Shown here one piece after another: positions 20,001 through 32,500 of a stretch of DNA of 64,000 nt (position 1 is the first letter of the stretch; each line of letters begins with the position of its first letter). The DNA is from Anastrepha obliqua. Lineage: Eukaryota > Arthropoda > Insecta > Diptera > Tephritidae. The stretch covers positions 39,778,044 to 39,842,043 of the forward strand of contig NC_072897.1 in assembly GCF_027943255.1 (NCBI RefSeq), given 5' to 3'. The notes under the pieces are model-generated. The model ran no database searches and was not told the DNA's origin. It saw only the letters and a list, made by a program, of their open reading frames with translations. Both the position numbers and the translations under genes were made by a program.

Positions 20001-23000
20001 ATTATCTATACTATGTAATATTATAAAGAGGAAAACTTTGTTTGTTTGTTTGTAACGAATAGGCTCAAAAACTACTGGACCGATTTTAAAAATTCTTTCA
20101 CCATTCGAAAACTACATTATCCACGAGTAACATGGATTACATTTGATTTTGGAAAAAAATAGGATTCCGTAAGATATTTGGATTTTTCGGACACAAAGTA
20201 AAAAAGATCTTATTTATATATTAAAATAAAGTCAACTTTTTGTGTGTGTTCGCTAACCGGCCGTGTCTGCACCGAATTAAACCAAACTTACACACATTGT
20301 TAAGAAGGTATTGAAGATGGTTTCCGTATAGTTTGGATACCTATTGGTGGATAGGGCTCGAGATATAGGTCAAAACGTGGACCCGGGTAACCTTCGGATG
20401 TGTATGTACAATATGGGTATCAAATTGAAGCTGTTGGTGAATGCTTTAGTACAGAGTATTTTTCATGCCGCTCCGTGACTGGGGTCTCGAGATATAGGTC
20501 AAAACGTGGACCCGGGTAACCTTTGGTTGTGTATGTACAATATGGATATCAAATGAAAGCTGTTGATAAGTGCTTTAATACGGGGTAATTTTCATACCTA
20601 TTGATGACTAGGGTCTGGAAATATATGCCAAAACGTGGACCCGCCGTGTCTTTGCACCGAATCAAACCAAACTTACACACATTGTTAAGGAGGTATTGAA
20701 GATGGTTTCCGTATAGTTTGGATACCTATTGGTAGATAGGGTCTCGAGATATAGGTCAAAACGTGGACCCGGGTAACCTTCGGATGTGTATGTACAATAT
20801 GGGTATCAAATGGAAGCTGTTGGTGAATGCTTTAGTTCAGAGTATTTCCATCCGCTCCGTGACTAGGGTCTCGAAATAGAGACCAAAACGTGGAGCCTAG
20901 AATGTGTTTGTACAATATGGATATCAAATCAAAGCTGTTGATAAGTGCTTTAATACGGGGTAATTTTCATACCTATTGATGACTAGGGTCTCGAAATATA
21001 GGCCAAAACGTGGACCCGGAAAGCACTTATCAACAGCTTTCATTTGATACCCATATTGTACATACACAACCAAAGGTTACCCGGGTCCACGTTTTGACCT
21101 ATATCTCGAGACCCCAGTCACGTAGCGGCATGAAAAATACTCTGTACTAAGGCATTCACTAACAGCTTCAACTTGATATCCATATTGTACAAACACATTC
21201 TAGGCTCCACGTTTTGGTCTCTATCTCGAGACCCTAGTCACGGAGCGGCATGAAAAATACTCTGAACTAAAGCATTCACCAACAGCTTCCATTTGATTCC
21301 CATATTGTACATACACGTCCGAAGGCTACCCGGGTCCACGTTTTGACCTATATCTCGAGACCCTATCTACCAATAGGTATTCAAACTACACGGAAATCAT
21401 CTTCAATACCTACTTAACAATGTGTGTAAGTTTGGTTTAATTCGGTTCAAAGACACGGCGGGTCCACGTTTTGGCATATATTTCGAGACCCTAGTCATCA
21501 ATAGGTATGAAAATTACCCCGTATTAAAGCACTTATCAACAGCTTTCATTTGATATCCATATTGTACAAACACATTCTAGGGTCCACGTTTTGGTCTCTA
21601 TCTCAAGACCCTAGTCACGGAGCGGATGGAAATACTCTGAACTAAAGCATTCACCAACAGCTTCCATTTGATACCCATATTGTACATATACATACATCCG
21701 AAGGTTACCCGGGTCCACGTTTTGACCTATATCTCGAGACCCTATCTACCAATAGGTATCCAAATTATACGGAAACCATCTTCAATACCTCCTTAACAAT
21801 GTGTGTAAGTTTGGTTTATTTCGGTGCAAAGACACGTTTTGGCATATATTTCGAGACCCTAGTCATCAATAGGTATGAAAATTACCCCGTATTAAAGCAC
21901 TTATCAACAGCTTTCATTTGATATCCATATTGTACAAACACTTTCTAGGGTCCACGTTTTGGTCTCTATCTCAAGACCCTAGTCACGGAGCGGATGGAAA
22001 TACTCTGAACTAAAGCATTCACCAACAGCTTCCATTTGATACCCATATTGTACATATACATCCGAAGGTTACCCGGGTCCACGTTTTGACCTATATCTCG
22101 AGACCCTATCTACCAATAGGTATCCAAATTATACGGAAACCATCTTCAATACCTCCTTAACAATGTGTGTAAGTTTGGTTTAATTCGGTGCAAAGACACG
22201 GCGGGTCCACGTTTTGGCATATATTTCGAGACCCTAGACATCACTAGGTATGAAAATTACCCCGTATTAAAGCACTTATCAACAGCTTTCATTTGATATC
22301 CATATTGTACATACACAACCAAAGGTTACCCGGGTCCACGTTTTGACCTATATCTCGAGACCCTATCTACCAATAGGTATTTAACTATACGGAAATCATG
22401 TTCAATACCTACTTAACAATGTGTGTAAGTTTGGTTTAATTCGGTTCAAAGACACGGCGGGTCCACGTTTTGGCATATATTTCGAGACCCTAGTCATCAA
22501 TAGGTATGAAAATTACCCCATATTAAAGCACTTATCAACAGCTTTCATTTGATATCCATATTGTACAAACACATTCTAGGCTCCACGTTTTGGTCTTTAT
22601 TTCGAGACCCTAGTCACGGAGCGGATGGAAATACTCTGAACTAAAGCATTCACCAACAGCTTCCATTTGATACCCATATTGTACATACACATCCGAAGGT
22701 TACCCGGGTCCACGTTTTGACCTATATCTCGAGACCCTATCTACCAATAGGTATCCAAACTATACTGAAACCATCTTCAATACCTCCTTAACAATGTGTG
22801 TAAGTTTGGTTTAATTCGGTGCAAAGACGCGGCGGGTTCACGTTTTGGCATATATTTCGAGACCCTAGTCATCAATAGGTATGAAAATTACCCCGTATTA
22901 AAGCACTTATCAACAGCTTTCATTTGATATCCATATTGTACATACACAACCAAAGGTTACCCGGGTCCACGTTTTGACCTATATCTCGAGACCCCAGTCA

Positions 23001-23479
23001 CGGAGCGGCATGAAAAGTACTCTGTACTAAAGCATTCACCAACAGCTTCAATTTGATACCCATATTGTACATACACATCCGAAGGTTACCCGGGTCCACG
23101 TTTTGACCTATATCTCGAGCCCTATCCACCAATAGGTATCCAAACTATACGGAAACCATCTTCAATACCTTCTTAACAATGTGTGTAAGTTTGGTTTAAT
23201 TCGGTGCAGACACGGCCGGTTAGCGAACACACACAAAAAGTTGACTTTATTTTAATATATAAATAAGATCTTTTTTACTTTGTGTCCGAAAAATCCAAAT
23301 ATCTTACGGAATCCTATTTTTTTCCAAAATAAAATGTAATCCATGTTACTCGTGGATAATGTAGTTTTCGAATGGTGAAAGAATTTTTAAAATCGGTCCA
23401 GTAGTTTTTGAGCCTATTCGTTACAAACAAACAAACAAACAAACAAAGTTTTCCTCTTTATAATATTAGTACAGATAAT
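20001..23479. mobile_element. Foldback element: giant inverted repeat with higher-order tandem units
   Basis: Both ends, read inward, start ATTATCTRTACTA followed within a few bases by ATATTATAAAGAGGAAAAC; they match for several hundred bp including ACTACTGGACCGATTTTAAA. The left arm runs to about 21019, where orientation flips (GTGGACCCGGA then AAGCACTTATCAACAGC); the right arm, about 2.46 kb, is longer. Between the ends the arms are built of degenerate monomers of roughly 125 bp sharing GGTCCACGTTTTG, TATCTCGAGACCCTA and ACAGCTT-CATTTGATA, arranged mostly in sets of three (period about 370 bp, seen at 21527, 21896, 22269, 22900). No coding capacity. It matches the description of foldback (FB-like) elements; mobilisation would need enzymes from elsewhere. 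Confidence 0.85.
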
Positions 23480-23558
23480 ACATGTGCATCGTTCCTTCAT
23501 AATTTCTGCAAGGATCGCCGGATACTGTTCACTTTATAATTGCAGTTTATAATATAAT

Positions 23559-25310
23559 ATGAATAAAAGGGCGCGAGAGTTTGAGTGTAAAAATGATCCA
23601 GATATGTTCTGTTTCATTTGCGGTGAATTTATCGTTAAAAGGATGCGACGTGTGTTTTCAAATCCTTTGAAATTTGCATACCATAAGTGTTATGGAATTG
23701 AGGCTAGAAACAATGAAGAACCATGGACACCGAATACTGTGTGCACCACATGTCGACTCGAATTGATATTTTCGGAAACCGGAACCAAAAGGTACATCGT
23801 AAAAATTAGGAGTTTCCTCTCTTTTAATGCATATCTGACTAATTTCTTAATAAATTTAGGCGACATATGAAATTTATTACACCAATGAAGTGGAGGGAAC
23901 CAACTTGCCATTCAACGGACTGCTACATTGCCAGAATCAAATTTAACTTTAGTTCCGGCTCCAGTTTCATTGTCAACAGCAGTATCTGATTACGCGGCAT
24001 CATGTTGTACTGAATTGCAAACGGAAAACGAAAGAAACCCTTTGTCACAAGCACAACTTAATGATTGGATAAGGGATTTGGAATTGTCGAAAGGACTCGT
24101 CACGAACAATTCTCCCAGTACTATGGACAGTTTGGTGAACTATATGATTCAAAAGAGTGGCGATTGTTCATAGAGGGCAATAAATTAGGTTTAAAGGCCG
24201 TATTATTGCATATTGGCAACCAAAAGCCATCTATCCCGATCGCGCATGCAGTAAATACGAAGGAAATATATGACACAATGCAAAAATTGCTTAAATTAAT
24301 TAAATACGAAAAACATGATTGGAAAATATGTGCCTATCTAAAAGTCGTTGGAATGCTATGTGGTCTACAATCTGGATACACAAAATACTGTTGCTTTCTA
24401 TGCAAATGGGATAGCCGAGCACGTCAAGACCACTACATCATAAAGGATTGGCCAGAACGAATCGAGTTTCAAGTTGGGGTGGATAACATAAAATACTCAC
24501 CACTTATAAAGAAGGAAAAAACAATTCTACCTCCGCTCCACATCAAACTCGGCCTTATCAAAAACTTGTTCAAGGCTTTGGACAAACAAGGCGAAGCTTT
24601 TCATTATTTGAAAACAATCTTTCCACAGATTTCAGAAGCAAAAATAAAGTAAGAGACTTTTGTGAGGCCGCAAATAAGGAAAATAATGGCCAATACCCAT
24701 TTCAAAGAACTATTGTCACCAGTGGAGGCAGCGGCGTGGGGCTCTTTTGAAAAGGTCGTTACTTCTTTTTTAGGCAAACACAAAAGTCCTAACTTCGAGC
24801 TGATAGTGAACGATTTAAGCAAAAACTATGCGGAAAGGGGTAAATAAAAAACACATATAAAACCGTTTTCTCAGTTAACTTTAAAACTAAACAAAAAATT
24901 TGAAAGCAAATTTTTAAATTTACATGAGAATATATAGCCCTTAATCTGAATTTATTGCCCTGCTCCGAACAAACAAGAACAACCAAAATTTGTTCTGAAT
25001 TGGAAGATTAATGCAGCCTAAGAAAATAATATGCTAATGTGTCACTTATATATTTATCTAATTCCCTTTTTAATTTTCTTTCAGGAGTAAATATGTCTTT
25101 AAAAATTCATTTTCTGCACTCCCATTTAAATTTTTTCATGGCGAAAGGTTTCACCAGCAAATGAAAATGATTGAAAGTCGGTATCAAGGATTATGGGATG
25201 TCGCTATGATGGGTGACTACTGTTGGTTTCTCATAAGAGAAACCGATCCTTATGTAAATAAGCGTCAAAACAAGACACATAACTTTTTCAATTATAAAAT
25301 AAGATCATAG
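23559..25310 (+). pseudogene. Intron-containing transposase-like gene of the long-TIR transposon
   Basis: Exon 1 (23559-23791) starts MNKRAREFE and holds a zinc-finger-like module: CFICGEF, later CTTC. A 68-bp GT-AG intron (23792-23859) leads in frame to PMKWREPTCHSTDCYIAR, which adds H and C ligands. A frameshift follows near 23925, then LNDWIRDLELSKG, another shift, and the main block 24120-24652: EWRLFIEGNKLGLKAVLLH, KICAYLKVVGMLCGLQSGYTK and YCCFLCKWDSRAR. A TAA after SEAKIK (24650-24652) is directly followed by in-frame homologous sequence to 24839. A 244-bp GT-AG intron (24840-25083) leads to VNMSLKIHFLHSHLNFF, a shift, then FHQQMKMIESRYQGLW. I recall this as an abundant uncharacterised arthropod family. 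Location between long TIRs suggests a transposase. Confidence 0.78.
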
Positions 25311-25347
25311 AGTTAAAACAGAATCATATGTACATATGCTATTATTT

Positions 25348-25810
25348 GTAGGGTACTTAAGTTTTACTATATGGATATATTTACTTGAATGCTTGTAACT
25401 TTTGTATTAGTTCATCGATTTTGTTTAATCAAAGTTTATTTTTTTTGTAATAAAACAGAGCTTAGAGTGAAAACAAAAAATACACGAAAAAATAGAGAGT
25501 TTTAAAGATCCTTTCTCTCAAAGTACAAATGTTTTTATATTTTTACAAAAAAAATTTAAAAAATCCGTTATGATAGTTCGTTATCTTTGAATCTGCATGG
25601 CCTAGCAAAAAGTGTTTTCCACACAGTTTATAGCAAATTTTATGACTTTTTAAAAGCTTTAAACGGTTTTGGAATCGCTCAATTCGTTTTCGAGATATAT
25701 ATGACTAAGTGTGCCCAATTGTTTTTTTTTTTTGAAATAACGGTATTTCGTAAATATCTCAAAAACGTTAACATAAAATAAAAAATAACCTTGATTTTCG
25801 GAATCAGACG
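25348..25810 (-). repeat. Right long terminal inverted repeat
   Basis: 463 bp, uninterrupted inverted copy of the left arm. It supplies the empty-site sequence for the mariner insertion. Confidence 0.88.
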
Positions 25811-26205
25811 GTGATTTTACATAGGAATTTCATAACGGCGTCTCTGGTGCATTTTGGCTGTAAACAGTGTTATCATCGGCCAATCCGTTGACAGTGTATC
25901 TAACTATCGAAATCTCATCGATATTATCCCGACGGCCAAACGCTAACATTTTGTAGTATTATTCTACTAATATCTCGCCTTTATTTATTTTAGTGTTTAT
26001 CATTCGTATAGGTATGAGGGACCGCCGATTTGTCTCACATGCGGAAAGTCCGTCAAAAACGCTACCACAAATTCGGATCCGTTCCGTCCGTTGGGGTAAC
26101 GCAGTTGACTGCCGTGACGTGTAAAACGTACCGTGGTATCACAATGAATGTATTGGCGCTTATAGACAAAAGGGCAACAGATACTCTTGTAGTGAAAGCA
26201 AATAC
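25811..26205. other. No gene identified
   Basis: Moderate GC sequence (26020-26110) stands out from AT-rich surroundings and has short open frames on both strands, but I recognise no domain. It could be single-copy host DNA or the end of an unknown element. Confidence 0.4.
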
Positions 26206-26207
26206 TA

Positions 26208-28180
26208 TGCAGTAGTACCTCGATTCTTGCACATACTCGGTACTCGTACACCTCGATTCTTGCAACATAAAAAATTTTTCCATTACGTACTCAGTACTTG
26301 CGACATCCAAAAAATTTGAACTCGATACTTGCGACATTGCCTTGTTCAATAAAATTCGGGGAAGTCCCGATTTATTTCGCAAATGAATTGCTGTGATTGG
26401 CTAATTCTCTTACGCACGTGTATGTTTGGACATTTGAATTAGTTTTAACGGACGTTTCATTGAGTGCGGTCTCACAATGGCAGGGAAAAATTTACGTTGC
26501 TTACAATAAAGCAAAAAGCTGAAATTCTAAGGAAGCTAAGTGAAGGATTTTCTATCGATACCTTGCCAAAAGTTTTCACGTGCACAGGTCAATAATAAAC
26601 CGCATTAAGAATAAGAAGAATACCATAAGGAAGTTCCTGGCGCATGCTGAATCTGGTCCTGGGAAGAGAAAAACGTTTAAACCTGCAGAGCTTCCTAAAA
26701 TGGAAAGAGCATTGATGAAAAGGTTTGCAAATCAACGAGCCAAGAATTTACCAATCGAAAAAATCGGGGGACTTCCATGCTAGCAATGGTTGGATTACAA
26801 ACTTTAAAAAAAGATACGGAATACGAAGACTCAAAATATGTGGACAAAAACTTTCGAATAAGACTCACTCAGTTAATACATTTTTACAAAAACTGAACAA
26901 AAAAATTGCTGATTTAGGTTTGACCAAAGACCAGATATACAATGCCGATGAATCTGGTATCTTTTGGAAGCTTTTGCCTCATAGAACTCTTGTGCGGTCA
27001 AAAGAAACTTCCGTTCCAGGACATAAAATCAGTAAGGAAAGAATAACTTTTCTGGCTTGCACGAAAGCATCTGGAAATCACAGAGTAAAACTAATGGTTA
27101 TTGGGAAATCATTAAACCCTCGATCACTTAACAATTTTACGGATATTCCAGTTGTCTACAAAGGAAATAAAAGTGCTTGGATGACCTTGGCTTTGTTTGA
27201 GGAATGGTTTCACAAAACATTTGTTCTAGAGGTAAAAGGGTTCCTTCGTGCCGAAAATCTTCCCGAAAAGGCTCTATTGCTTATTGATAATGCTCCATGC
27301 CATCCCAAAGACGGCGAGTTAATGAGTAGTGATGGTCGAATATCTGTAATGTGTCTTCCTCCAAACTGTACTGCACTTATACAGCCCATGGACCAGAATG
27401 TTATAAGACTTACGAAATTGAACTACAAAACAAGCCTTTTAAGTGACATCGTTCGCCGTGGAAAAACAATAGACGAATCTCTGCGAAACATCAACTTAAA
27501 ACACGCAATATGCTTTTTAGCTAATGCTTGGAATGCTTGACCTCCATTCAGTCATCATTGCAAAAGCTGTTTGAGGTAACATCCGAATGGGATAGTGAAG
27601 ATGTCATCCCTCTTTCAGAGTTACGCTTACAGCTTGTTGAAGATACATCCAATATTCAAGTAATTTCAAATTTGCTTCAAGAAATAGAACCATTGCAGCA
27701 AATATCCGATTCTGAAATTGAGCAATGGATTGCTGAACCTATTTTGGAGTCTTTTGAATAAAATGAAGATCCTTGTATCAATTGTGACCTTACTGATGGT
27801 GAAGAAACAAACAACGTGGTAGTAAATACGGAGAAAGTTACACAGGAGGAGACTATATCAGCATACAATACCTGCTTAAAATGGGCTGTAGTACTGAACA
27901 ACCGAGCTTGCACAAAACAAACAAAATTTTCAAATATTTTTAGTTCATCATAAAGTATGTGAGTCTTTCTATATTTATGTATATGAACGAATTAAACTTA
28001 AGCGTATTGAATTAAAATACATATTAAATATAATAAACTTATTTTCCAACCAAATTCTTTCATAAAATTGCCGTTTATTTCATACAAAAAAAAACAAAAA
28101 ATACTCGCTACTTGCGACAACCTCAATTCTTGCACCGAGCCCTGTTTTCATTATGTGCAAGAACGAGGTATTTCGTTGTG
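26208..28180 (+). mobile_element. pogo/Tigger-type DNA transposon
   Basis: Ends are inverted: a left block TACCTCGATTCTTGCACATA and a right block, on the other strand, TACCTCGTTCTTGCACATAA. TA flanks the element on both sides (26206-26207, 28181-28182). About 1.97 kb, with a Tigger-like transposase gene. Subterminal repeats of CTCGATTCTTGCA (26219, 26253) are probable transposase binding sites. The outermost 10-15 bases differ between ends, so limits are approximate. Confidence 0.8.
26477..27950 (+). pseudogene. pogo/Tigger transposase (CENP-B-like HTH plus DDE_1 domain), broken
   Basis: From an ATG at 26477 (a shift follows within 10 codons) the first HTH reads TIKQKAEILRKLSEGFSID. The second, CENP-B/Tc5-type region has RKTFKPAELPKMERALMKRF. 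A shift near 26755 leads to SNGWITNFKKRYGIRR and the DDE_1 core: D in QIYNADESGIFWK, D in LLLIDNAPCHPKDGEL, D in ALIQPMDQNVIRLTKLNY (Tigger DD-D pattern). A one-base loss at about 27535 ends the frame at TGA, but coding resumes (ECLTSIQSSLQKLFEV) up to TAA 27759-27761 and again in frame to about 27950. Relatives are jerky and Tigger-derived proteins. Three or four lesions mean it is inactive. Confidence 0.88.
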
Positions 28181-28182
28181 TA

Positions 28183-28610
28183 TAAACAGGTTTTTGTTGG
28201 TTGTGAAATATATTATAAAATTAATGCTTATTGAAGGGAAAGAGGTTTGTTTTTAGAATTTTTCGTAGACGTAGACGGGGGGTACAACCATTAATTCGAG
28301 ATCGGAGCGCACATTAATTTTTCTGGACAACTTGGGTAAACCTAACCTGTCTCTACTCAAGCTTTTATTGGAAAGATAATGCTGCATTTAAATTGCTTCA
28401 ATTAATTTAAATTCCATTTATATTCTGTATTTCGATAAAAAAAATTTTATTATTTCCATTTTTAAATTACAATCTGTTAAATTTAAACAATAAGTAATTA
28501 TTTTTAAAGCTATATTGGAATTCTTTGTTCTCTACCTAATATTAGATAAACATTCAATTTTGCTTCAGATAATGCTACATTATATTATTTTCTAAGTGTT
28601 ATAATTATTA
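28183..28610. other. No gene identified
   Basis: AT-rich. A short GC-richer patch at 28268-28350 has no recognised content. Confidence 0.45.
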
Positions 28611-29029
28611 TTATTTTTTGTTTTTTCTTCTTATTCTGTTGAAGTTAATCGTTTTAATCTTTGTTTTCACACTTTCTCCGATTGTGGTAGTTTGCCATTT
28701 GTTCATATCATCAATGTTAGGTGTTGTACATATATGCTTGATGCTGTATTTTCTGATAATGTCATCTATTATGTCTGCTTTTGTTAGTGTTCGAAGTATT
28801 TTAGATTGTGTCCTTTGAATTATTTTGATATTGGCACAGCAGCCCCGGGGTTCCAAATGGGTGAGATTATAGATTTATATATCACTACTTCGTTGGTAAG
28901 GCTTAGTTTTGAATTTTTAGACCACTGCCAATTTATTTTTTCATCTATAGTTATGCCAAGATACTTTGCAAAAGGACGGATTTTTATTTCATTGTTTTTT
29001 ATTGTTAGTTTGTGTTTCTTATGCTGCAA
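28611..29029 (-). pseudogene. Jockey-type RT C-terminal fragment
   Basis: Minus strand. 29029-28820 reads RPFAKYLGITIDEKINWQW and EVVIYKSIISPIWN, the conserved Jockey block between RT palm and thumb; 28856-28611, one frame over, reads IKIIQRTQSKILRTLT. It ends in a lysine-rich tail. Homology begins suddenly near 29040, consistent with 5' truncation. It is not contiguous with the other Jockey copies on the right. Confidence 0.75.
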
Positions 29030-29039
29030 ACAGTCACCG

Positions 29040-29302
29040 ATGTATACGCAGTCCCCTGTCAGCTGTTACGATCAAACTAATGAGAGCCCCATGTAAATGA
29101 AAAATTACTTCCCTTCCGTATCGTAATATCGTAGATTTTATAGCAGGATTTTTGAAAATTCCCGTAGAACCGTGTCAGCTGATTGCTCTCTCACCACACA
29201 AACAGTACATTTCGAAATCATTTGCAAAATCAACTTGGAAAAATTTTAATTTTTGTTAAAATAACTTAAAAACAATGTTGAATAATGTTATTTATAGATA
29301 AA
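29040..29302. other. Spacer between Jockey fragment and Helitron
   Basis: No coding homology seen. It contains two CAGCTG motifs and the target position of the Helitron (an A on the plus strand at 29302 next to the CTAG end). Confidence 0.4.
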
Positions 29303-29333
29303 CTAGCAACCCGCCCAGCTTCGCACGGGTATA
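29303..29333 (-). other. Helitron 3' terminus with hairpin
   Basis: On the minus strand ACCCG...CGGGT forms a 5-bp stem with an 11-12 base GC-rich loop, 3 bases before the final CTAG. This structure is thought to act as the rolling-circle termination signal. Confidence 0.85.
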
Positions 29334-29574
29334 AAATATATACCCTATGTCACTCACTGAAAAAATTATTAAAATCGATCCAGTAGTTGTGGCTTATTCA
29401 TTACTGCCCGTGGCCCGCACGCGTTAAATTTGGAGTAAAACAATTCCCCTTTTTTTATAGCATGAAGATTTCCTGCTATCTTTGGGATATCTAAATTCAT
29501 ACCCTACATTTTTGCATATTAACTTTTTGCATTTTTACATATGTGTTTATTTTATTTTTACAACAATTACTATA

Positions 29575-32500
29575 TTACAGAATGTCTTTATATACAACGT
29601 TCATAGCCTTCTTGTCATTAGACAATACAAACATGTTTTCTCTAGAGGTTACTCTTGAAAGAGCGACATACAGTTGGCCATGTGAAAAACAGTCAACACT
29701 CAAATCTAAGCCTGCAACGTTGAAGGTTTGTAAGCGTACCGGAAATTGTAAGCGTTTAAATTGGAATGGTAGATCCGATGGTATCAGAGGGATTCGGGGA
29801 ATCAATACATCTTCTCCGGTACCACATCCTGTGAGTATTGTGCACTCTATTATGAAAGTTTTCAGTGATTTTACCAGCAAACGCGTGCCATTGAAAAGTT
29901 TAGGTGGACTTAGGTTTCTTAATAAAATAACAGGACAACCTATTTTCAGCTCCATTTTGTGAGGAGGGAGTCCAGACGGGTTCAAAGAATTTAGAAATTC
30001 TGTAGGAAATTGAACAGCTTCTTCCAAATCGAGAACAGTATCGACCGAGTAGTATATTTTCGTCGGCGCATCAATCTTTGAAATAATCAAGTTATTTACT
30101 TTATCTACTTGTTCGTTAGTTGGTGACAGAATAGCTCTTTCTTTAAACCAAGATATTGTCTTATAACTTATGTTATCAATGTCAGGATAGACATTGTTGA
30201 CTAACTCTTGGATGTTGTCTATCAAAACACAAAGGTTTTCTAGGTTAATCCTTCCCTCACTTTGTATTAATTCTCCATTGCCAACTTTTAGTAGCATCTC
30301 TGGAAATAGCCTGTTCTCACGTGAAGATGACGAAACCCTCATTTAAGTTTTAAGATCTAATTTATTGACATGCGACCAAAGGGGGGATCTTTTTAGCGAA
30401 GCATTTATTTCGTCAGCACGTGTTCCTCGAGTCACAACTGGTAGGATTTGACGGAAATCTCCTGAGAACAGAATTGTACATCCACCCATAGGTGAATTTT
30501 TGTTGCGCAAATCGCGCATTGTCCTATCCAGTGCTTCCACAGACGTCTTGTTTGACATGGTAGCTTCGTCCCAGACTATTAATGAGCAGTCACGCATCAA
30601 TTTTCCTGTATTGCTCTGTCTAGAAACACTACAGACGCTGTTATCATCATCGGTTGCGATTTTCAGCGGGAGCTTGAATGTAGAGTGTGCGGTTCGGCCT
30701 CCTTCCAAAAGAGTAGCGGCAATGCCGGATGACGCAACAGCTAACGCAATTTTTCCGGTAGATCTCACTTTTTTTAAAAGCAGATTGATTAAAAATGTTT
30801 TTCCTATGCCTCCTGGGGCATCAAGGAAAAACAATTTCCCTTCATTGTTATCAATTGTTGATAGTAATGCAGTGAATACTTTTTTCTGATCGATGTTTAA
30901 TCGTGGCTCATCTTGAGCTATATTTTGTAAAAGTCTCGTTTGATCGTATGATGTTTCTCTTGTGTACTCGGCACTATTAGTTAAATCAGAGTTAGTAGTA
31001 TTAGCTGGCATCGGCAGCCCAAAATCCTTGATCGTTTTACCCGAAAGTAATTGCACTATTTTGTTTAATTCAAATAATGCTTCGTCAAATATGTTTTGGT
31101 CATATTGTACATCAACAGAGTTTGACTCATGCCGTCGCCGAATCAGAATATCACTGGCCATATTTTCTTGAAATTTATTCCATAGACTAACAGAATCAGT
31201 TACTTGACAACACACTACTATGACGGCAAATAAATATCTTAATGATGTAGCTGAACTACAAACAGCTGCTTCTGATAATGTATTTTCCCAGTGAGAATCG
31301 TCTTCCAAGAGCCCCATAGCTTTGCATGCTGCTTGATAAGTATTGTAAACAACACCTTGTAAAGTTCTTAGGTGAGCAAAGGATGTCGGGCCTTTTACAA
31401 TATGAAGTAACATTCTCAGATAAAAGCATTCGCTGTTGTTGGGATGAATCACATAGACTCTGCCAAGAGCATCCGTTTTTTTTACTCCGGGGAAACCATC
31501 AACCGCAGTACCTTTTTTTCGCCGTTGAAAAGCTTTAGAACTCTGGTTCCATGTATAGTAACTTGGAACTCTGTCATATGTCAGTGTTTTCGCGAAATCA
31601 TCTTGAGCACATAACTTGAAGAATGCTGTCAATGTTGTATCCGGCGGGTTATTAATAACTTCTTGTATATTGTTCTCAGTAAAATACACCCTTTGTCCAT
31701 TTTCTAAATGAACTGCAAGGTGGACAATTGTGGGAGACCGGTCGTGCACTTCGAATGATAAAATCCTCCATACAGCTTCAGAGCTGCAGATGTAACGTCC
31801 AGACTGATATATTTCCACTTCATTTGGTGATTGTATGCTGAAAGTGGCTTGATCACTGCCTTTATTAATGTACTTAGTAACATATTGGATTGACTTTATT
31901 GAATTGCACAACTCCACGTTGATGTGGGCATCAAAAATTTTCAAAAGGAGCGGATTATAGGGAACGATCCATCGGTTGTCAATATCAATGTTTCGGACGG
32001 TAGCAATTTGCCCACCCCCTTCTGGCGATCGTCGACGATATTTGGGGTATCCATCATCGCTAGTAATTGTTTGAGTTTGGAACAACTTCGGAAATTTTTT
32101 GGTGCATTTAGAATCTCGCATACATGGAGAATTCGGGTTTAAAGTCCCGCAAGGGCCGTGTACCATATGTTTCTTTACGATTTCGTATAGGATAGGATCT
32201 TCATCTTTATCCGGTAATTCAGCTGAAATAACCCTGTCAATTTGGTTTGGTCTAATTTTGTTCACTAACCACACCAGCAGGTGTACATGTGGCAAGCCAC
32301 GCTTCTGCCATTCTATTGTGTACATATGACAGTGCGGCGGACCGAATATATGAGATTTGTTAATGAGGTGCAGAATTTTCTGTACTTTTAAATGGAAGAC
32401 TCTGTTAACTATATCGTATCTGTCTTGTGGTGAATTGGTGTTAATATTTTCTCTGATTTCCGACCAATTTGGGTTACATGTTGCAGTTATAAATAAATCA

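Larger units (their letters stand above)
17917..25810 (+). mobile_element. DNA transposon with ~460-bp terminal inverted repeats, heavily invaded
   Basis: Left arm 17917-19474 (459 bp after removing a mariner and one TA) and right arm 25348-25810 (463 bp) are inverted copies with scattered differences. Both start CGTCTGATTCCGAAAATCAA and end near CTTAAGTACCCTAC. One intron-containing gene lies inside on the plus strand (23559-25310). Between the left arm and the gene sit a Helitron end and a foldback element. I could not see a target duplication, so the exact ends are uncertain by a few bases; CACC precedes the common start on both sides. I cannot name the superfamily. Confidence 0.8.

Noticed and set aside
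20001..23479. Regularly spaced repeats that could suggest a CRISPR-like or satellite array
   Set aside because: Units are about 125 bp, degenerate, without unique spacers, and inverted about one point between inverted ends; this is a foldback element in a eukaryotic genome.
26000..26382. Open frames of 60-106 codons on both strands beside the pogo element
   Set aside because: No domain recognised, they overlap the pogo terminal repeat, and the opposite-strand pairing suggests shadows.
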